Assembly (NCBI GenBank): GCA_964581505.1
Contig: CAZOOR010000031.1
Coordinates: 1 to 28,667, forward strand
DNA from: CAZOOR01 sp964581505
GTDB taxonomy: Bacteria; Bacteroidota; Ignavibacteria; Kapaibacteriales; UBA2268
Direction: 5' to 3'
DNA: 28,667 nucleotides
The stretch's first letter is position 1; each line of letters begins with the position of its first letter. The position numbers were made by a program, and so were the translations under genes. Under the pieces are notes generated by a model. The model made no database searches and had not been told where the DNA came from. It saw nothing but the letters and a program-made list of their open reading frames with translations. Below are positions 7,347 through 17,586 of this stretch, in pieces.

Positions 7347-7942
7347 AATTCAATTAGTCCTTCGCTTATTTGTGCCAAAACTAATGGGTAAAGTTTATGT
7401 TCCTTTTCGAGGACACGTGCCGCTAATATTTCCGGCGTGTCGTCAGGCATAACGGATACTTCCATCTGTTCGAGAATACGTCCGTGGTCAAACTGCTCAT
7501 CAACAATATGAACAGTGGCGCCGCTTTCTTCTTCGCCGGCGGCAATAACCGCTTTGTGTACATTCATACCCCACATTCCTTTTCCGCCGAATGCCGGCAG
7601 TAGTGCGGGGTGAATATTAAGTATTCTACCCTGCCACTCGCGAATAATACGAGAACTTAGCTTGCGCATATAGCCGGCAAGTACAATGATATTTACATTA
7701 TGTTTTTTAAACGCATCAATAATCGCTTGGTCTTGCGCTTCGGATTCGGAGTGTGTCTTACTACTGATGTGGTAGTGTGCTATCTGCTCTTTTGCGGCAC
7801 GCTCCATTGCACCTGAGTTTGAATTGTTTGAAATAAGACAAGCGGCTTCGGCATCAATCTTGCCGGATTTAATTGCGTCAATGATTGCCTGCATATTGCT
7901 TCCGCCATGCGAAGCCATAAATCCTATAATCAGTTTTGGCAT
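7343..7942 (-). CDS. purN: Phosphoribosylglycinamide formyltransferase (GART)
   Basis: This 199-residue enzyme transfers the formyl group of 10-formyltetrahydrofolate to glycinamide ribonucleotide in de novo purine synthesis (third step), in the cytoplasm. It shows the N-terminal GGSN phosphate-binding motif (13-16), the catalytic Asn and His in ILNIHPALLP (N109, H111), and the catalytic Asp in TVHIVDEQFDHG (D148). These match the Asn-His-Asp triad of E. coli PurN in order and spacing. Length is normal for the family. It lies 47 nt downstream of the ABC exporter gene on the same strand and overlaps a small membrane-protein gene by 4 bp, so the three may be co-transcribed. No other purine gene is nearby. 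Confidence 0.95.
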   Translation of the reverse strand: MPKLIIGFMASHGGSNMQAIIDAIKSGKIDAEAACLISNNSNSGAMERAAKEQIAHYHISSKTHSESEAQDQAIIDAFKKHNVNIIVLAGYMRKLSSRIIREWQGRILNIHPALLPAFGGKGMWGMNVHKAVIAAGEEESGATVHIVDEQFDHGRILEQMEVSVMPDDTPEILAARVLEKEHKLYPLVLAQISEGLIEL

Positions 7943-7989
7943 TTCTGCTCCGTTAATGTTACGAACACATTTACAAAAATACGAATAAA

Positions 7990-9852
7990 TCAGCTCCCGC
8001 CGTTACCGCCGGCAAATTGAATATCGTATAATTTTTTATATACTCCGTTGAGTTCCAATAATTGTGTATGATTACCACGCTCAACAATCTCTCCCTGAGC
8101 AAAAACGAGAATTTCATCACAATCAATAATAGTTGCCAATCTATGAGCAACGATGACGGCTGTTCTGTTTTTCAACGAATCTGTCATCGCTTGCTGAACA
8201 ATCTTCTCGCTTTCGGCATCAAGAGCCGATGTTGCTTCATCGAATATTAATATATACGGATTGCGAATTAACGCACGCGCAATTGCCACACGTTGCCGCT
8301 CACCACCGGAAAGCATTACACCGCGGTCGCCGATAATCGTATCAAATCCCTCCGGTAGATTATTGATGAAATTATACGCATTGGCTATCTTTGCCGCTTC
8401 TTCTATTTGTTCCAAAGTTGCATCGGGACTTCCGTAGCGTATGTTATTGGCTATCGTGTCATTAAATAGAATATTTTCTTGTGCAACTATACCGAACAGC
8501 GAGCGATAAGAAACAATATCATGAGTTCTTATGGACTGTCCGTCAATTATTATATCGCCACCGGTCGGGTCGTAGAATCTTATCAACAAATCCAACATTG
8601 TGGATTTGCCGCTTCCGCTGGCACCGACAAATGCTATCTTTTTTCCTTTTTCTATTTTGAAGCTTGCATTTCTAAGGACATATTCGGAATTATATGCAAA
8701 TGATACATTATTTACTTCGATTGATTTTGTAAAGTGATTGATTTTCTTTGTTCCGGTTTGCACGGTCGGCTCTTCATCAAGGATATTAAATAGACGCTGT
8801 GCCGATACAATACCCCGCTGAAATCGCGAAAGATTATTAAAAAGCTGAACCGTTGGCGACATTATTGCAAATAGTGAGAAGAGAAAAAGCATCAAATCAT
8901 CACTACGCATACCGCCACTAAGTACTGCCGTCCCACCGACATAAAGCACTACGCAAAGAGCAAATATTGCAAATATCTCATTAATCGAAGGAATCAGAGC
9001 GATAATTCGCTCATATTTAATTGCGGATTTTACATATTTTGCCGTCTGATTCTCGAAAAGTGTATTTGTTCGTCTTTCCGCATTATAGCCCTTAACCACT
9101 CGAATACCGCCAAGTGCTTCTTGCAGGACAGAGGTGAAATCTGCCATTGCGTTCTGCATTCGCGAGGCATATTTTCTTAGGAACTGCAAACCGTATTTGA
9201 GAATGCCAAAGCTAAGAATTGTTGTGCTGAATGCAATTAATGTTAATTTCGGAGATACGGACAGCAAAATCAAAATATATATTACAATTTGCGTCAGGTC
9301 GCGGAAGACCATTGAAATCACAATGATTGTTGATTGATTGACTACGTTCACATCATTTGTCAAAATTGATATTATAGAGCCGGACTTGTTTTTTGTAAAA
9401 TAGCCAACCGATAGCGATGTAAGCTTTCTGAATAGGGAGTCCCGTATTGATTTTACTATACTCTCCTGTAACTTAACATTTGTTATCGAGCCTGTATATT
9501 TGAAAATATTTTTCAGAATAAAAATAATAATAATTAGCATACTCAGATTGACCAATGTGTCAATCGAATCGTTAGGATTATAAACGAATCTCTGTATCCA
9601 ATTAAAAAATTCATTTTTAATATTTTCCAAAAAACCGCCATCACTTACTTGGGTATTAGTAATTTTAGAATGTGTGATGATTTCTACTGTCGGTTTAATA
9701 ATAGCCACGGAAATACCGCTGAAGAACGAAAACAGCATATTTAGAATAATGCTCAGTCCGAACAAAGCCATATAGGGTTTTGCAAAACCCCACACTCGCA
9801 TTAGAATTTGCGGAGTACTGCTCTTTATTATTTCTTCTTGATTCTCCGTCAT
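7990..9852 (-). CDS. MsbA-like ABC exporter (fused membrane and ATPase domains)
   Basis: This 620-residue half-transporter of the type IV ABC exporter fold has six predicted transmembrane segments in residues 30-340. The nucleotide-binding domain follows: Walker A GASGSGKST (about 410-418), Q-loop in GIVAQENILF, signature LSGGERQRVAIARAL (about 514), Walker B with YILIFDEATSALD (about 530), and the H-loop in IVAHRLATI. All catalytic elements are intact, so it should work as a homodimer. Family members export lipids such as lipid A precursors, or drugs. The substrate cannot be read from the sequence, and MsbA-like lipid export is the usual annotation in this phylum. It heads a probable transcript with purN and the small membrane protein. 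Confidence 0.88.
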   Translation of the reverse strand: MTENQEEIIKSSTPQILMRVWGFAKPYMALFGLSIILNMLFSFFSGISVAIIKPTVEIITHSKITNTQVSDGGFLENIKNEFFNWIQRFVYNPNDSIDTLVNLSMLIIIIFILKNIFKYTGSITNVKLQESIVKSIRDSLFRKLTSLSVGYFTKNKSGSIISILTNDVNVVNQSTIIVISMVFRDLTQIVIYILILLSVSPKLTLIAFSTTILSFGILKYGLQFLRKYASRMQNAMADFTSVLQEALGGIRVVKGYNAERRTNTLFENQTAKYVKSAIKYERIIALIPSINEIFAIFALCVVLYVGGTAVLSGGMRSDDLMLFLFSLFAIMSPTVQLFNNLSRFQRGIVSAQRLFNILDEEPTVQTGTKKINHFTKSIEVNNVSFAYNSEYVLRNASFKIEKGKKIAFVGASGSGKSTMLDLLIRFYDPTGGDIIIDGQSIRTHDIVSYRSLFGIVAQENILFNDTIANNIRYGSPDATLEQIEEAAKIANAYNFINNLPEGFDTIIGDRGVMLSGGERQRVAIARALIRNPYILIFDEATSALDAESEKIVQQAMTDSLKNRTAVIVAHRLATIIDCDEILVFAQGEIVERGNHTQLLELNGVYKKLYDIQFAGGNGGS

Positions 9853-9991
9853 CTATATTATGTTTTATATTTCAAAAATGTTTGTACTGTAAACAAATAA
9901 CACCTCAAAATCAATGCCATTTATTTAACTGCCGATATATTAGTTCCATTTTTAGTAAAATTCAAATTCAAGATAAGAAAAAATAAGGAAA

Positions 9992-10023
9992 TTGACATTT
10001 TTTTATGTTAAAGTGTAACTTTT
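9992..10023 (+). promoter_or_regulatory. Putative Bacteroidota-type promoter for the large surface protein gene
   Basis: TTG at 9992-9994 and TAACTTTT at 10016-10023 are separated by 21 nt. This resembles the Bacteroidota -33 (TTG) and -7 (TAnnTTTG) arrangement with the last G missing. It sits about 50 nt before the ATG at 10072. The region 9853-10071 is the divergent promoter space between this gene and the ABC exporter. Confidence 0.33.
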
Positions 10024-10071
10024 TTTGCCTCTTATTTGTTATATTGTTATTGCCAAAATGAGGGATTAAAA

Positions 10072-12341
10072 ATGAAAAAAGTAGTTAGCTTATTCATACT
10101 GTTTTTTGTTGTACAATCGGCATTTGCCGGTTGGGTTTCGCATAATGATTTTGATATGCTGCGAACGGGCAACAAGTCAATTAAGAATTTCGTTGTCAGT
10201 GAGGACGGCAAATACATATACACACTGAACGACAGCGCCCTTATTACCAAATGGGATTTTGCCACAGGCGACAGCATCTCCGCCATAAAGATTAAACCGA
10301 TACCCGGCACGGATACGCCCGCACCATATTATTCCCTGTCCTCAGATGCGAAAACGTATGTAATAGCTAAATATGAATTTGGCTCCACAGATATTAAAAC
10401 CAACGCTTACATTTATGATTTAAACACAAATGTTCTAATTGATTCGCTGTCTTATATTCATCATGATATTAGACCGGAATACCAAGGTTCTATGACCGAA
10501 ACATTTAAAATAATAAAATACGACTATTACTCAAATAAAAAATTAATGCTCTTTCTAAACCAATATGACTTAACAAATTATTGGAGGTATTATGATGTCA
10601 GACATTCCGGAGCTATTCATTTAATTAAAAGAGCTGATACAAACTGGGTTATTAAGAAAAAAATTAACGGTACTCCTTTACTTGTTTCATATAACAATGA
10701 CAACTTATTGTTTTATAGCTATCATTATTATTCTGCGAGAACAGATATGCATTCAGGGATTGGAAGTTCTTATAAAGAAAATGCTAATCAAATTTATAAC
10801 ACAGAGAAAAATGCTATTACCTCTATTAGTTATTACTATATGCAACGGTCTGGTGGTGAAAAAGAAGAAGGTTATTCATTTCCTGTATCTTCAATTATTT
10901 TTATGAATAAATCATTATACTTACTACATAAAAACTTATTAAAAATATATGATATTGATTCATTAAAAATAACGAGAAACATTACTTATTCGGAATACAT
11001 TGAAAAAAATCCAAAGCTGGAACTAAATCTTAATTCTAATGTTTATATTATTTCTTGTGAAAACACGATTAATCTACATAATACAAAAAATCATAAACGT
11101 CACTATCAAATAGAAATAAATTCTGCATCAAATTTAGTACACTTTAGGAAAAATAATCGTGTGCGATTTTTATTTTTCTCGGACACAGGGGGAAACCTGT
11201 ATCGAATACCTTATGACTCATTATTCAAACTGCATGCCAACTTTATTACGCAAGACACATTGTTTACGGCTGGAGATACTGTCAAATTCACCAATCTATC
11301 CCTTGGCGAACCTACAGAATATCATTGGGACTTTGGGGACGGAAGTACTTCCACAGAGAAAAACCCAATACATATTTATAGTGATACAGGTTCTTTTTCA
11401 ATTAAACTGATTGTAAAAAAAGTGGATAAAACAGATTCAATCATTAAAACAAAATATATTTATGTACTTCCGAATGTGAAAGTAGATTTTGATTATACTA
11501 TAAGCGAAGGGCGTCCAGTAACAGTTGTTTTTCGCAATACAACAAAAGCCGTTTATGATTCGCTCAAATGGAAATTTGAAGATAATAAAATTTCCAAAAG
11601 GGACAGTGTTCAACGAAAATATGAAATACAGGGAACATACCCTGCCAAACTGACTTTATACAGATTATCCAAGCAATATACAAAGGAAAAAGAATTAAAA
11701 ATTAATATAAAAGAAATACTGCTTGATAGAGAGAAATTAATTTATGAATTCACAGATACAAACTATAAGAATTACATTGCATATCGGGCTTATGATGATA
11801 ATCAAGATAATTTCATCTATCACATTAAGGGCAAGGACAGTTACTACGGTTTATATAAATCTCGCAAACCCGTTTGGTCTGCCAAAAATGAAAATATAAA
11901 TAATTATATTTTCAGGCGTGCAGAAAATACTTATACCTTTATTGATGACAGTGTTATATATAATTTTGATATGCATAATAGCAAAACTAATAAATATGAT
12001 AATTTTAAAAATAAAATAATTTATTGGGGAACAAATGGTGATGATATCTTTTCTTTATTTATAACAAGGTATTGTCCTAAAGTAAAAGTATATAATAAAC
12101 ATAATGAAGTAGAAAAGGAACTTGAAGTTGGTTTCTCTTATGATTACATTTTGGAAACTTACTGTGTTGCCATTGATTATAACAACAATCATTTGGATTA
12201 TATCCTATATTTTCTTAATTATTTTGTTGATGATAAAGTTCATAAAGATATTGTAACAAGATTAAACGATAAAATAATTAATAACGTTTGTGCAAAAAGA
12301 TTAAAAAAGCTCAATGACAGTATTATTGTCATTATGCAACC
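10072..12341 (+). CDS. Large T9SS-secreted PKD/beta-propeller surface protein, 5' part (interrupted by the N run)
   Basis: The frame opens at 10036, but the ATG at 10072 is preferred. It follows AGGGATTAAAA and starts a signal peptide (MKKVVSLFILFFVVQSAFAG, cleavage after AFA). Residues of about 20-390 are WD40/quinoprotein-like beta strands, such as DGKYIYTLNDSALITKWDF. A canonical PKD domain follows (about 395-475) with YHWDFGDGSTSTEKNP. Next comes a degenerate PKD-like domain with FRNTTKAVYDSLKWKF and then a module starting EFTDTNYKNYIAYRAYDD. At 12341 the frame runs into 100 Ns, and the few residues read after them in this frame are an artefact. The protein continues in the 12444-14354 part, where this module recurs. 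The function is probably structural, adhesive or binding at the cell surface. No enzymatic motif was seen. Confidence 0.8.
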
Positions 12342-12441
12342 NNNNNNNNNNNNNNNNNNNNNNNNNNNNNNNNNNNNNNNNNNNNNNNNNNNNNNNNNNN
12401 NNNNNNNNNNNNNNNNNNNNNNNNNNNNNNNNNNNNNNNNN
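12342..12441. other. Assembly gap of 100 N, flanked by an identical 55-bp sequence
   Basis: The 55 bases before the Ns (12287-12341, from TTTGTGCAAAAAG to TTATGCAACC) are identical to the 55 after them (12442-12496). A 100-N spacer is a common default for unknown gap size, and an overlap of exactly 55 is what contigs ending in a shared assembly k-mer would show. Collapsing the two copies joins the reading frames on either side exactly. Confidence 0.9.
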
Positions 12442-12443
12442 TT

Positions 12444-14354
12444 TGTGCAAAAAGATTAAAAAAGCTCAATGACAGTATTATTGTCATTATGCAACCATCA
12501 AATATTTTAATTTTCAAGCAAAAGCAAAAACGTATTGACTCAATTTATAAATCAAATCTAACAAACTATAAATTTTCTGATATTACCAAGCTTAATAACA
12601 ATTTGTTTGTAGTTGTGGGCAATTACAAGAAGCACCCTGCATTTATCGTATTCGACAAAGCAGGAAATATTATTAGGGAAACAATTTTGAATGAACGCTT
12701 CGGTGCATTTATTTCTGCATCTGTCTCAGCAGATAGTACTTTTCTTCTTGCCGGCTGGCGATATAAAAATTATCCAATAAAAAATCCATATTTTCTGAAA
12801 ATTCGTTATCTGGACAAAAAGTATCCTCCTATCGAGCCGGAATTTAAATATAATATTGTTAAAAAATTAAACACAACAGATGTTGTTTTCCAAAACACTA
12901 CGAAAGAAAATTGCGATTCGTTACATTGGGAACTTTATGTTAATAATAAATGGATTCTTTTGAATAAAGACAGTGTTTATGCGAATAAGCTAACTCTTAC
13001 AACTATCTTTGATACGAGTTATACTATAAAAATGACAACTTACAAATGGGGTAATAGCTTTGCAACTGCTGAAAATATAAAAATAAAAGCCCCGAATTAT
13101 AAGAATAACTCGGCAAATATCATCTCTGAATTTACCGACACTAATTATTCAAATTATGAAGCAGTAAGTGCCTATGATGATTTAGATAAGAATTTACGAT
13201 ATTTGGTAAAGGGAGTATTTAACAATAAAGCAAACAGTTTTATAGGTATGTATGAACCCGAACACAAGGACTTACGCTTTCTCTGGGAGCCATTCAACAG
13301 TTATTTATTCAGGAGAACAAATAACGAATATTTGTTCACACCTTGCTTGTATGATTTAAATAAGATTTCTATTCTCCAATTTAATTTTTCCATATCTTAT
13401 GTTAATCTATGTAATATAGTTAGTTCATCTACATCGCGTTTATCATATTACGATAAATATTTGGCTGTAATACCAAAACCTAATGAATTTGGAAGCGGCT
13501 ATTGTACATATTTTTTATATGACAACAAGAACAAATTAGTACAAAAAGATTCACTGAAAGTTCCTGCGGGTATAAAGTATCTGCATAATGTTTCGGTTAT
13601 TTCCACAGGTGATTATGTTGATAATCTTATTTCCTGCAATATAGGGGATAAAGATGTCAGCTATCTTAACGGGAGCGAAATCCCGTACACAAATTTCATA
13701 CAATTCATTAGACTGAATACTAAAATACTAATTGCACTGGATAGCTCAAAAATAAGTATTTACGGTTCTAATGGGCAGTTGAAATTAATTATCAGCAAGA
13801 AGTTCTCCGATTGGACATTTACTCATATTAGCAAGCTGAGCGATTCATTATATGTTATAGCAGGAAGCAAAGGAGTTCATCCTGCCTATATAATTATGGA
13901 TAAATCGTTAAATGTATTTTATGAAGAAGTATTTAGTCCTATTTACGGCAGATTCAATTTTGTAAGTAAATCGCCGGACAACAATCTTCTCTTTGCAGGA
14001 TACAGATATACAGATTCTCAAACAAAATATCCATATTATCTAAAAGTCAAGTCCTATTGGAAAAGGATTGAGGAAGAAAAAGAGAATAACGAAATAATAT
14101 TTGAACATTATGCTTATCCGAATCCGACCGATAATAAAATCAAACTGCGAGTAATGGCGTATATGTCGGTTGAAGCGAAAATCAGTATCTTTGATGCAAT
14201 GGGCAATATTGTTTACGAGATTGATAAAGCACGGCTCCGCACAGGATTGAATGAATTTGAATTTAATTTTGCCGCCCAAGCCATAGGCACATATTATTAC
14301 ACAATCGCAACAGGAACGGAAATCAAAACAGGGAAGATTATATTGATGAGATAA
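12444..14354 (+). CDS. Large T9SS-secreted surface protein, 3' part with type A sorting domain
   Basis: This is the continuation of the gene starting at 10072. The frame is open from the first bases after the Ns, so the ATG at 12489 is internal. With the 55-bp duplicate collapsed, the whole protein is about 1375 residues. This part holds the end of module copy 1 (YKFSDITKLNNNLFVVVGNY, KHPAFIVFDKAGN). Copy 2 follows: FQNTTKENCDSLHWEL, EFTDTNYSNYEAVSAYDD, then FTHISKLSDSLYVIAGS and HPAYIIMDKSLN. The last 80 residues are a T9SS type A sorting domain (YAYPNPTDNKIKLRV, ISIFDAMGNIVYEI, AIGTYYYTIATGTEIKTGKI), so secretion across the outer membrane and surface anchoring are expected. Neighbouring genes give no clue to a partner. 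A terminator follows directly. Confidence 0.82.
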   Translation, partial: CAKRLKKLNDSIIVIMQPSNILIFKQKQKRIDSIYKSNLTNYKFSDITKLNNNLFVVVGNYKKHPAFIVFDKAGNIIRETILNERFGAFISASVSADSTFLLAGWRYKNYPIKNPYFLKIRYLDKKYPPIEPEFKYNIVKKLNTTDVVFQNTTKENCDSLHWELYVNNKWILLNKDSVYANKLTLTTIFDTSYTIKMTTYKWGNSFATAENIKIKAPNYKNNSANIISEFTDTNYSNYEAVSAYDDLDKNLRYLVKGVFNNKANSFIGMYEPEHKDLRFLWEPFNSYLFRRTNNEYLFTPCLYDLNKISILQFNFSISYVNLCNIVSSSTSRLSYYDKYLAVIPKPNEFGSGYCTYFLYDNKNKLVQKDSLKVPAGIKYLHNVSVISTGDYVDNLISCNIGDKDVSYLNGSEIPYTNFIQFIRLNTKILIALDSSKISIYGSNGQLKLIISKKFSDWTFTHISKLSDSLYVIAGSKGVHPAYIIMDKSLNVFYEEVFSPIYGRFNFVSKSPDNNLLFAGYRYTDSQTKYPYYLKVKSYWKRIEEEKENNEIIFEHYAYPNPTDNKIKLRVMAYMSVEAKISIFDAMGNIVYEIDKARLRTGLNEFEFNFAAQAIGTYYYTIATGTEIKTGKIILMR

Positions 14355-14370
14355 GAATAGTAAGTATAAA

Positions 14371-14403
14371 AAAAGAGGATTGATAAATTATCAGTCCTCT
14401 TTA
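14371..14403. terminator. Bidirectional rho-independent terminator
   Basis: AAAGAGGATTGATAA pairs with TTATCAGTCCTCTTT (one G-T pair) around a minimal loop, with A-rich sequence before it and T-rich sequence after it. It lies between converging genes (14354 plus, 14427 minus) and can end transcription from both sides. Confidence 0.8.
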
Positions 14404-14426
14404 TAACTAATTAAGTATATTCTATC

Positions 14427-14921
14427 CTACCAAGCATATCCAAGATTAACGCCTAAGCCTACGTAAACGCCTGACAGATAATAGCTGGAAAACGGAATAA
14501 TAATATTAAACATTGGTTCAACGGAAAATCCTCCGTTGAAAATCCATTTATATCCGGCTTCACCACCTAATGAAAATGAAACACCACCGGTGGACATATC
14601 ATTTCCCCAATAACTTATTGTTGCTTTTGGTCCGAAGCTGAATCCTTTAATAATACTATTGCCTTTGCTTTGTAGCAGATACCATCTGTATGAAGCACCA
14701 AAACCGACTGAAGTCCAACCAGCATAAGGAAAAAAGAAGCTTCCGTAAAGTGTCATTGAATTTTGCGGACCTGTTTGGAATTCATAAGTAACATTAAGAA
14801 AATGCCAAACCAAACTGATTGGGTCGCCTGCAATATTCTTTGTGTAGCTTTTTGCCGGTTGTACTTGTACAAACAGCATAATTCCAACAATCATCGAAAC
14901 AAATAATATTTTGAGTTTCAT
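14427..14921 (-). CDS. Small outer-membrane beta-barrel-like protein
   Basis: This 164-residue protein has a signal peptide (about 25 residues, ending VQPAKSY). Alternating hydrophobic/polar strands rich in Gly, Tyr, Phe and Trp follow, for example SMTLYGSFFFPYAGWTSVGF, GASYRWYLL, GGEAGYKWIF and GVYVGLGVNLGYAW. It ends in Trp, as outer-membrane barrel proteins often end in an aromatic residue for BAM recognition. The size would suit an 8-strand barrel. The family is not recognised and no ligand or enzyme motif is visible. It lies on the same strand about 105 bp after the YfhO-like gene, with a possible RBS (GGAGGG) before the ATG. Porin-like, anchoring or stress roles are all possible. Confidence 0.62.
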   Translation of the reverse strand: MKLKILFVSMIVGIMLFVQVQPAKSYTKNIAGDPISLVWHFLNVTYEFQTGPQNSMTLYGSFFFPYAGWTSVGFGASYRWYLLQSKGNSIIKGFSFGPKATISYWGNDMSTGGVSFSLGGEAGYKWIFNGGFSVEPMFNIIIPFSSYYLSGVYVGLGVNLGYAW

Positions 14922-15027
14922 AAAACCCTCCGTAATAAATAAAAAAAATTGTTACAAGATATATCACAAAAATACATTATTTTTCTTACAAAAGTGCAAA
15001 GAACAAACAATAATCAAAATTATTTTA

Positions 15028-17586
15028 TTATGAAATATTTTCATCTTGTTTGTTTGGCGCCGATATTTGCTTTTTTCTTCTTTCCAAGAAAATACCGGCA
15101 ACAAGTGCCAAGACAATAATAATATTAACGGCAATACTAATCGTTTTGCCTTGCTCGAAAGCGGCAGAGGCAAACTTCATCTCAATTGAATGCTTGCCCT
15201 TCGGTACAATCACGCCACGGAAAGCGTAGTTGCTTTTGATAATTGGCGTTTCTTTTCCGTCAATAAAAGCCTTCCAACCGGCAGGATAGTATATTTCGCT
15301 AATAAATAGAAAATTATTCCCCGAAGCATCAACATCAATTTTAATATACTCATTTTGCTGTTTAGTTACTTTTACGGCAGCAGTTGAATCGAAAGGTTCA
15401 ATCTTCTGCGATAAATCGGTTTCTACATACACTGTTTCCAGCGGATTGAAATCACCGTTTTTCAAGTGTTTCAGTATATCCATTTGCTTTGACTTGACAG
15501 CGGACTTCACAAAGAAAGCACGCGGCAGTCCCGTTGAATTTAGATAGACATAATCACCGCTTGCTTGTGATGTATATATCGGTTCAAATCCTTTGCCGAA
15601 TGGTCTATTTGTGATGATAAATTTCACATTCAAAATATTCCATAGAAAGGGATTGAATAAGTACGATGTGCTTGCGTTCTGCTGGGCTACATCAAGGACA
15701 TCTTGATAAATCCGCAACTTTGCGGCATGATAACCGTTGATATTTTCTACAAGGAAATAGGCGGGTATATTTGCAGGATTTGATGAAAAATCTGCAACTC
15801 GGAAAACATCTTTATCCTGCTTGATGAAATTATATACATCAGCCTTTCGCTGAAACACTTCTTCCTGTACGGATTCTTCTGCGACGTTCATTCGTTTATA
15901 ATCAATATGCCATAAGTCAAAAGCAAATAGAATGAATAGCGATATACCAAAAGCGGCTTTGCTCAATTTGCCCTGTACGAACATATACGACAATACGGCG
16001 CCTGCAATCAGAATAATAGCTCCGATTAACCAATCGCTCACCATACCCGACCAAACGAAATCCTGCAATTCCGAGATAATTTGCGGATTGGCTTGCTGTG
16101 CAAGTGCCTTGAATGTTCTTGAACCTGCCACAGCCGACATATAGCTATCTTTGAATAGAGCGATGAATACAAGTCCCAATCCGAGAAAGCCGCCGGAAGC
16201 ATACATAAAAATTTTAATGGGCTTTAAGCTAACTTTCGGGAACTCTTTCCTCATCTTGAAAATACCGGCTAATCCGTAGCCTGCAAGAAGCGGTACGGCA
16301 AAATGGAGCAGAGCGAATGCCATACTAGGCGCTCGGAATTTATTGAAATTCGGGAAATTGTAATAGAAAATATCATAGACAAAAGATAAATTCTTCCCCA
16401 TACCAAGTAGCCAAGCAAATACAATCAATACAAGTAAGAATTGTACAAACGCATCTTTCCTATAAAAAACAAATCCTAAGATAGCAAGAGCGAGGACTAA
16501 AATACCCATATAGGGTGGCGAATCCTCTGTCTCTTTCGCTCCCCAATATGTAGAAATCAATTGTTCGTTAGCGGCGGGCGCACCTTTTGGCAACCATTTT
16601 TGCAGGCCATGACCGAAATAACCGGGGACAAGGAATGTCCAGGACTCCATAGGTGAATAGGACCACATAGTTGCATATTCATAGTCATTGCCGCCCTTAT
16701 CGTTCTGATGTTGATTTGCCGTTTTGAGTATTGGAGCCGAACCTCGAGTTGAATATGGCGTATATTCCTGTACGGATAAATATCTGTCTGCCGCCATTAA
16801 ATATGAAAAAACTGCCGCCACAACCAATAAACCGGCTACTCGAACAATTTGCATAGGTTCGGTTTTATTGATTAATCGGCTGACAAATTCAAATACTAAG
16901 TATAGAGCAAATGCAATACCACCATAAAAAATCATTTGAAAATGGCCACCCTCGAACATCAAATGTACGGCTATAATCAGTAAGACTGCATAGAGAAGTG
17001 AAAACTTCTCTCGTAATTTTTCCATAAATAGAAAAACAAATGGAAACAGTGCCAGAACGACCGGTTTTGTATTATGTCCAATCATAACCCAAGTGATTAC
17101 CCAAGTGGAAAAGACTGCGGCAAAAGCACTAAGGAATGCGATTACTCGGTCGTGTTTTTTGAAACGCATAAACAGAAAGATTCCAGCGGCATATAGCGAG
17201 TAGTAAATCGCAATACGTGCCGTATCGTTAGCAAATAATGTCTTGAAGAAGCCGGATATAGCAAAGAAAAGCATAGGTGCAATATCCCAAATACGTTCAC
17301 CTGTTACTAACAAAGCCGCATAGCCGGGCATTCCGCTGAATATATAAGGAACCCACAGAGGGTCGTTCCCGTTAGCGGCGGCTTGTTGTAAATACGGAAC
17401 AAAGCTAAGCGACGAGACATTGTCGAATTCGTTAAATCCACCGCCGGCAATTGCGCCGGCAAAGAAAATAAATACGGATAATGTCAGAACAAAAATATAT
17501 GCAATGTTCTGGTATTTCTCGGGAATCAGTGGCGGTTTTTCCGGTTTTTTCTTTTGCGTTTTTTTCTTTGGTAAGGGTTTTGCCAT
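15028..17586 (-). CDS. YfhO-family polytopic membrane protein
   Basis: This 852-residue inner-membrane protein has a Lys/Pro-rich cytoplasmic start (MAKPLPKKKTQKKKPEKPP). A first transmembrane helix and a periplasmic loop with GGFNEFDNVS and PLWVPYIFSGMPGYA follow, the latter typical of YfhO-family proteins. About a dozen helices follow up to residue ~560. A large periplasmic domain (about 570-815) contains YFLVENINGYHAAKLRIYQD and a YYPAGWKAFIDGKETPI motif, and a last helix precedes a basic tail. YfhO proteins are GT-C-like membrane proteins linked in Firmicutes to glycosylation of lipoteichoic acid. In Bacteroidota their substrate is unknown, so a glycosyltransferase-like role is only a family-level inference. 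The length fits the family. Confidence 0.82.
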   Translation of the reverse strand: MAKPLPKKKTQKKKPEKPPLIPEKYQNIAYIFVLTLSVFIFFAGAIAGGGFNEFDNVSSLSFVPYLQQAAANGNDPLWVPYIFSGMPGYAALLVTGERIWDIAPMLFFAISGFFKTLFANDTARIAIYYSLYAAGIFLFMRFKKHDRVIAFLSAFAAVFSTWVITWVMIGHNTKPVVLALFPFVFLFMEKLREKFSLLYAVLLIIAVHLMFEGGHFQMIFYGGIAFALYLVFEFVSRLINKTEPMQIVRVAGLLVVAAVFSYLMAADRYLSVQEYTPYSTRGSAPILKTANQHQNDKGGNDYEYATMWSYSPMESWTFLVPGYFGHGLQKWLPKGAPAANEQLISTYWGAKETEDSPPYMGILVLALAILGFVFYRKDAFVQFLLVLIVFAWLLGMGKNLSFVYDIFYYNFPNFNKFRAPSMAFALLHFAVPLLAGYGLAGIFKMRKEFPKVSLKPIKIFMYASGGFLGLGLVFIALFKDSYMSAVAGSRTFKALAQQANPQIISELQDFVWSGMVSDWLIGAIILIAGAVLSYMFVQGKLSKAAFGISLFILFAFDLWHIDYKRMNVAEESVQEEVFQRKADVYNFIKQDKDVFRVADFSSNPANIPAYFLVENINGYHAAKLRIYQDVLDVAQQNASTSYLFNPFLWNILNVKFIITNRPFGKGFEPIYTSQASGDYVYLNSTGLPRAFFVKSAVKSKQMDILKHLKNGDFNPLETVYVETDLSQKIEPFDSTAAVKVTKQQNEYIKIDVDASGNNFLFISEIYYPAGWKAFIDGKETPIIKSNYAFRGVIVPKGKHSIEMKFASAAFEQGKTISIAVNIIIVLALVAGIFLERRKKQISAPNKQDENIS

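Noticed and set aside
12332..12517. Minus-strand ORF across the gap
   Set aside because: Its middle is all N and it lies antisense to the large surface protein.
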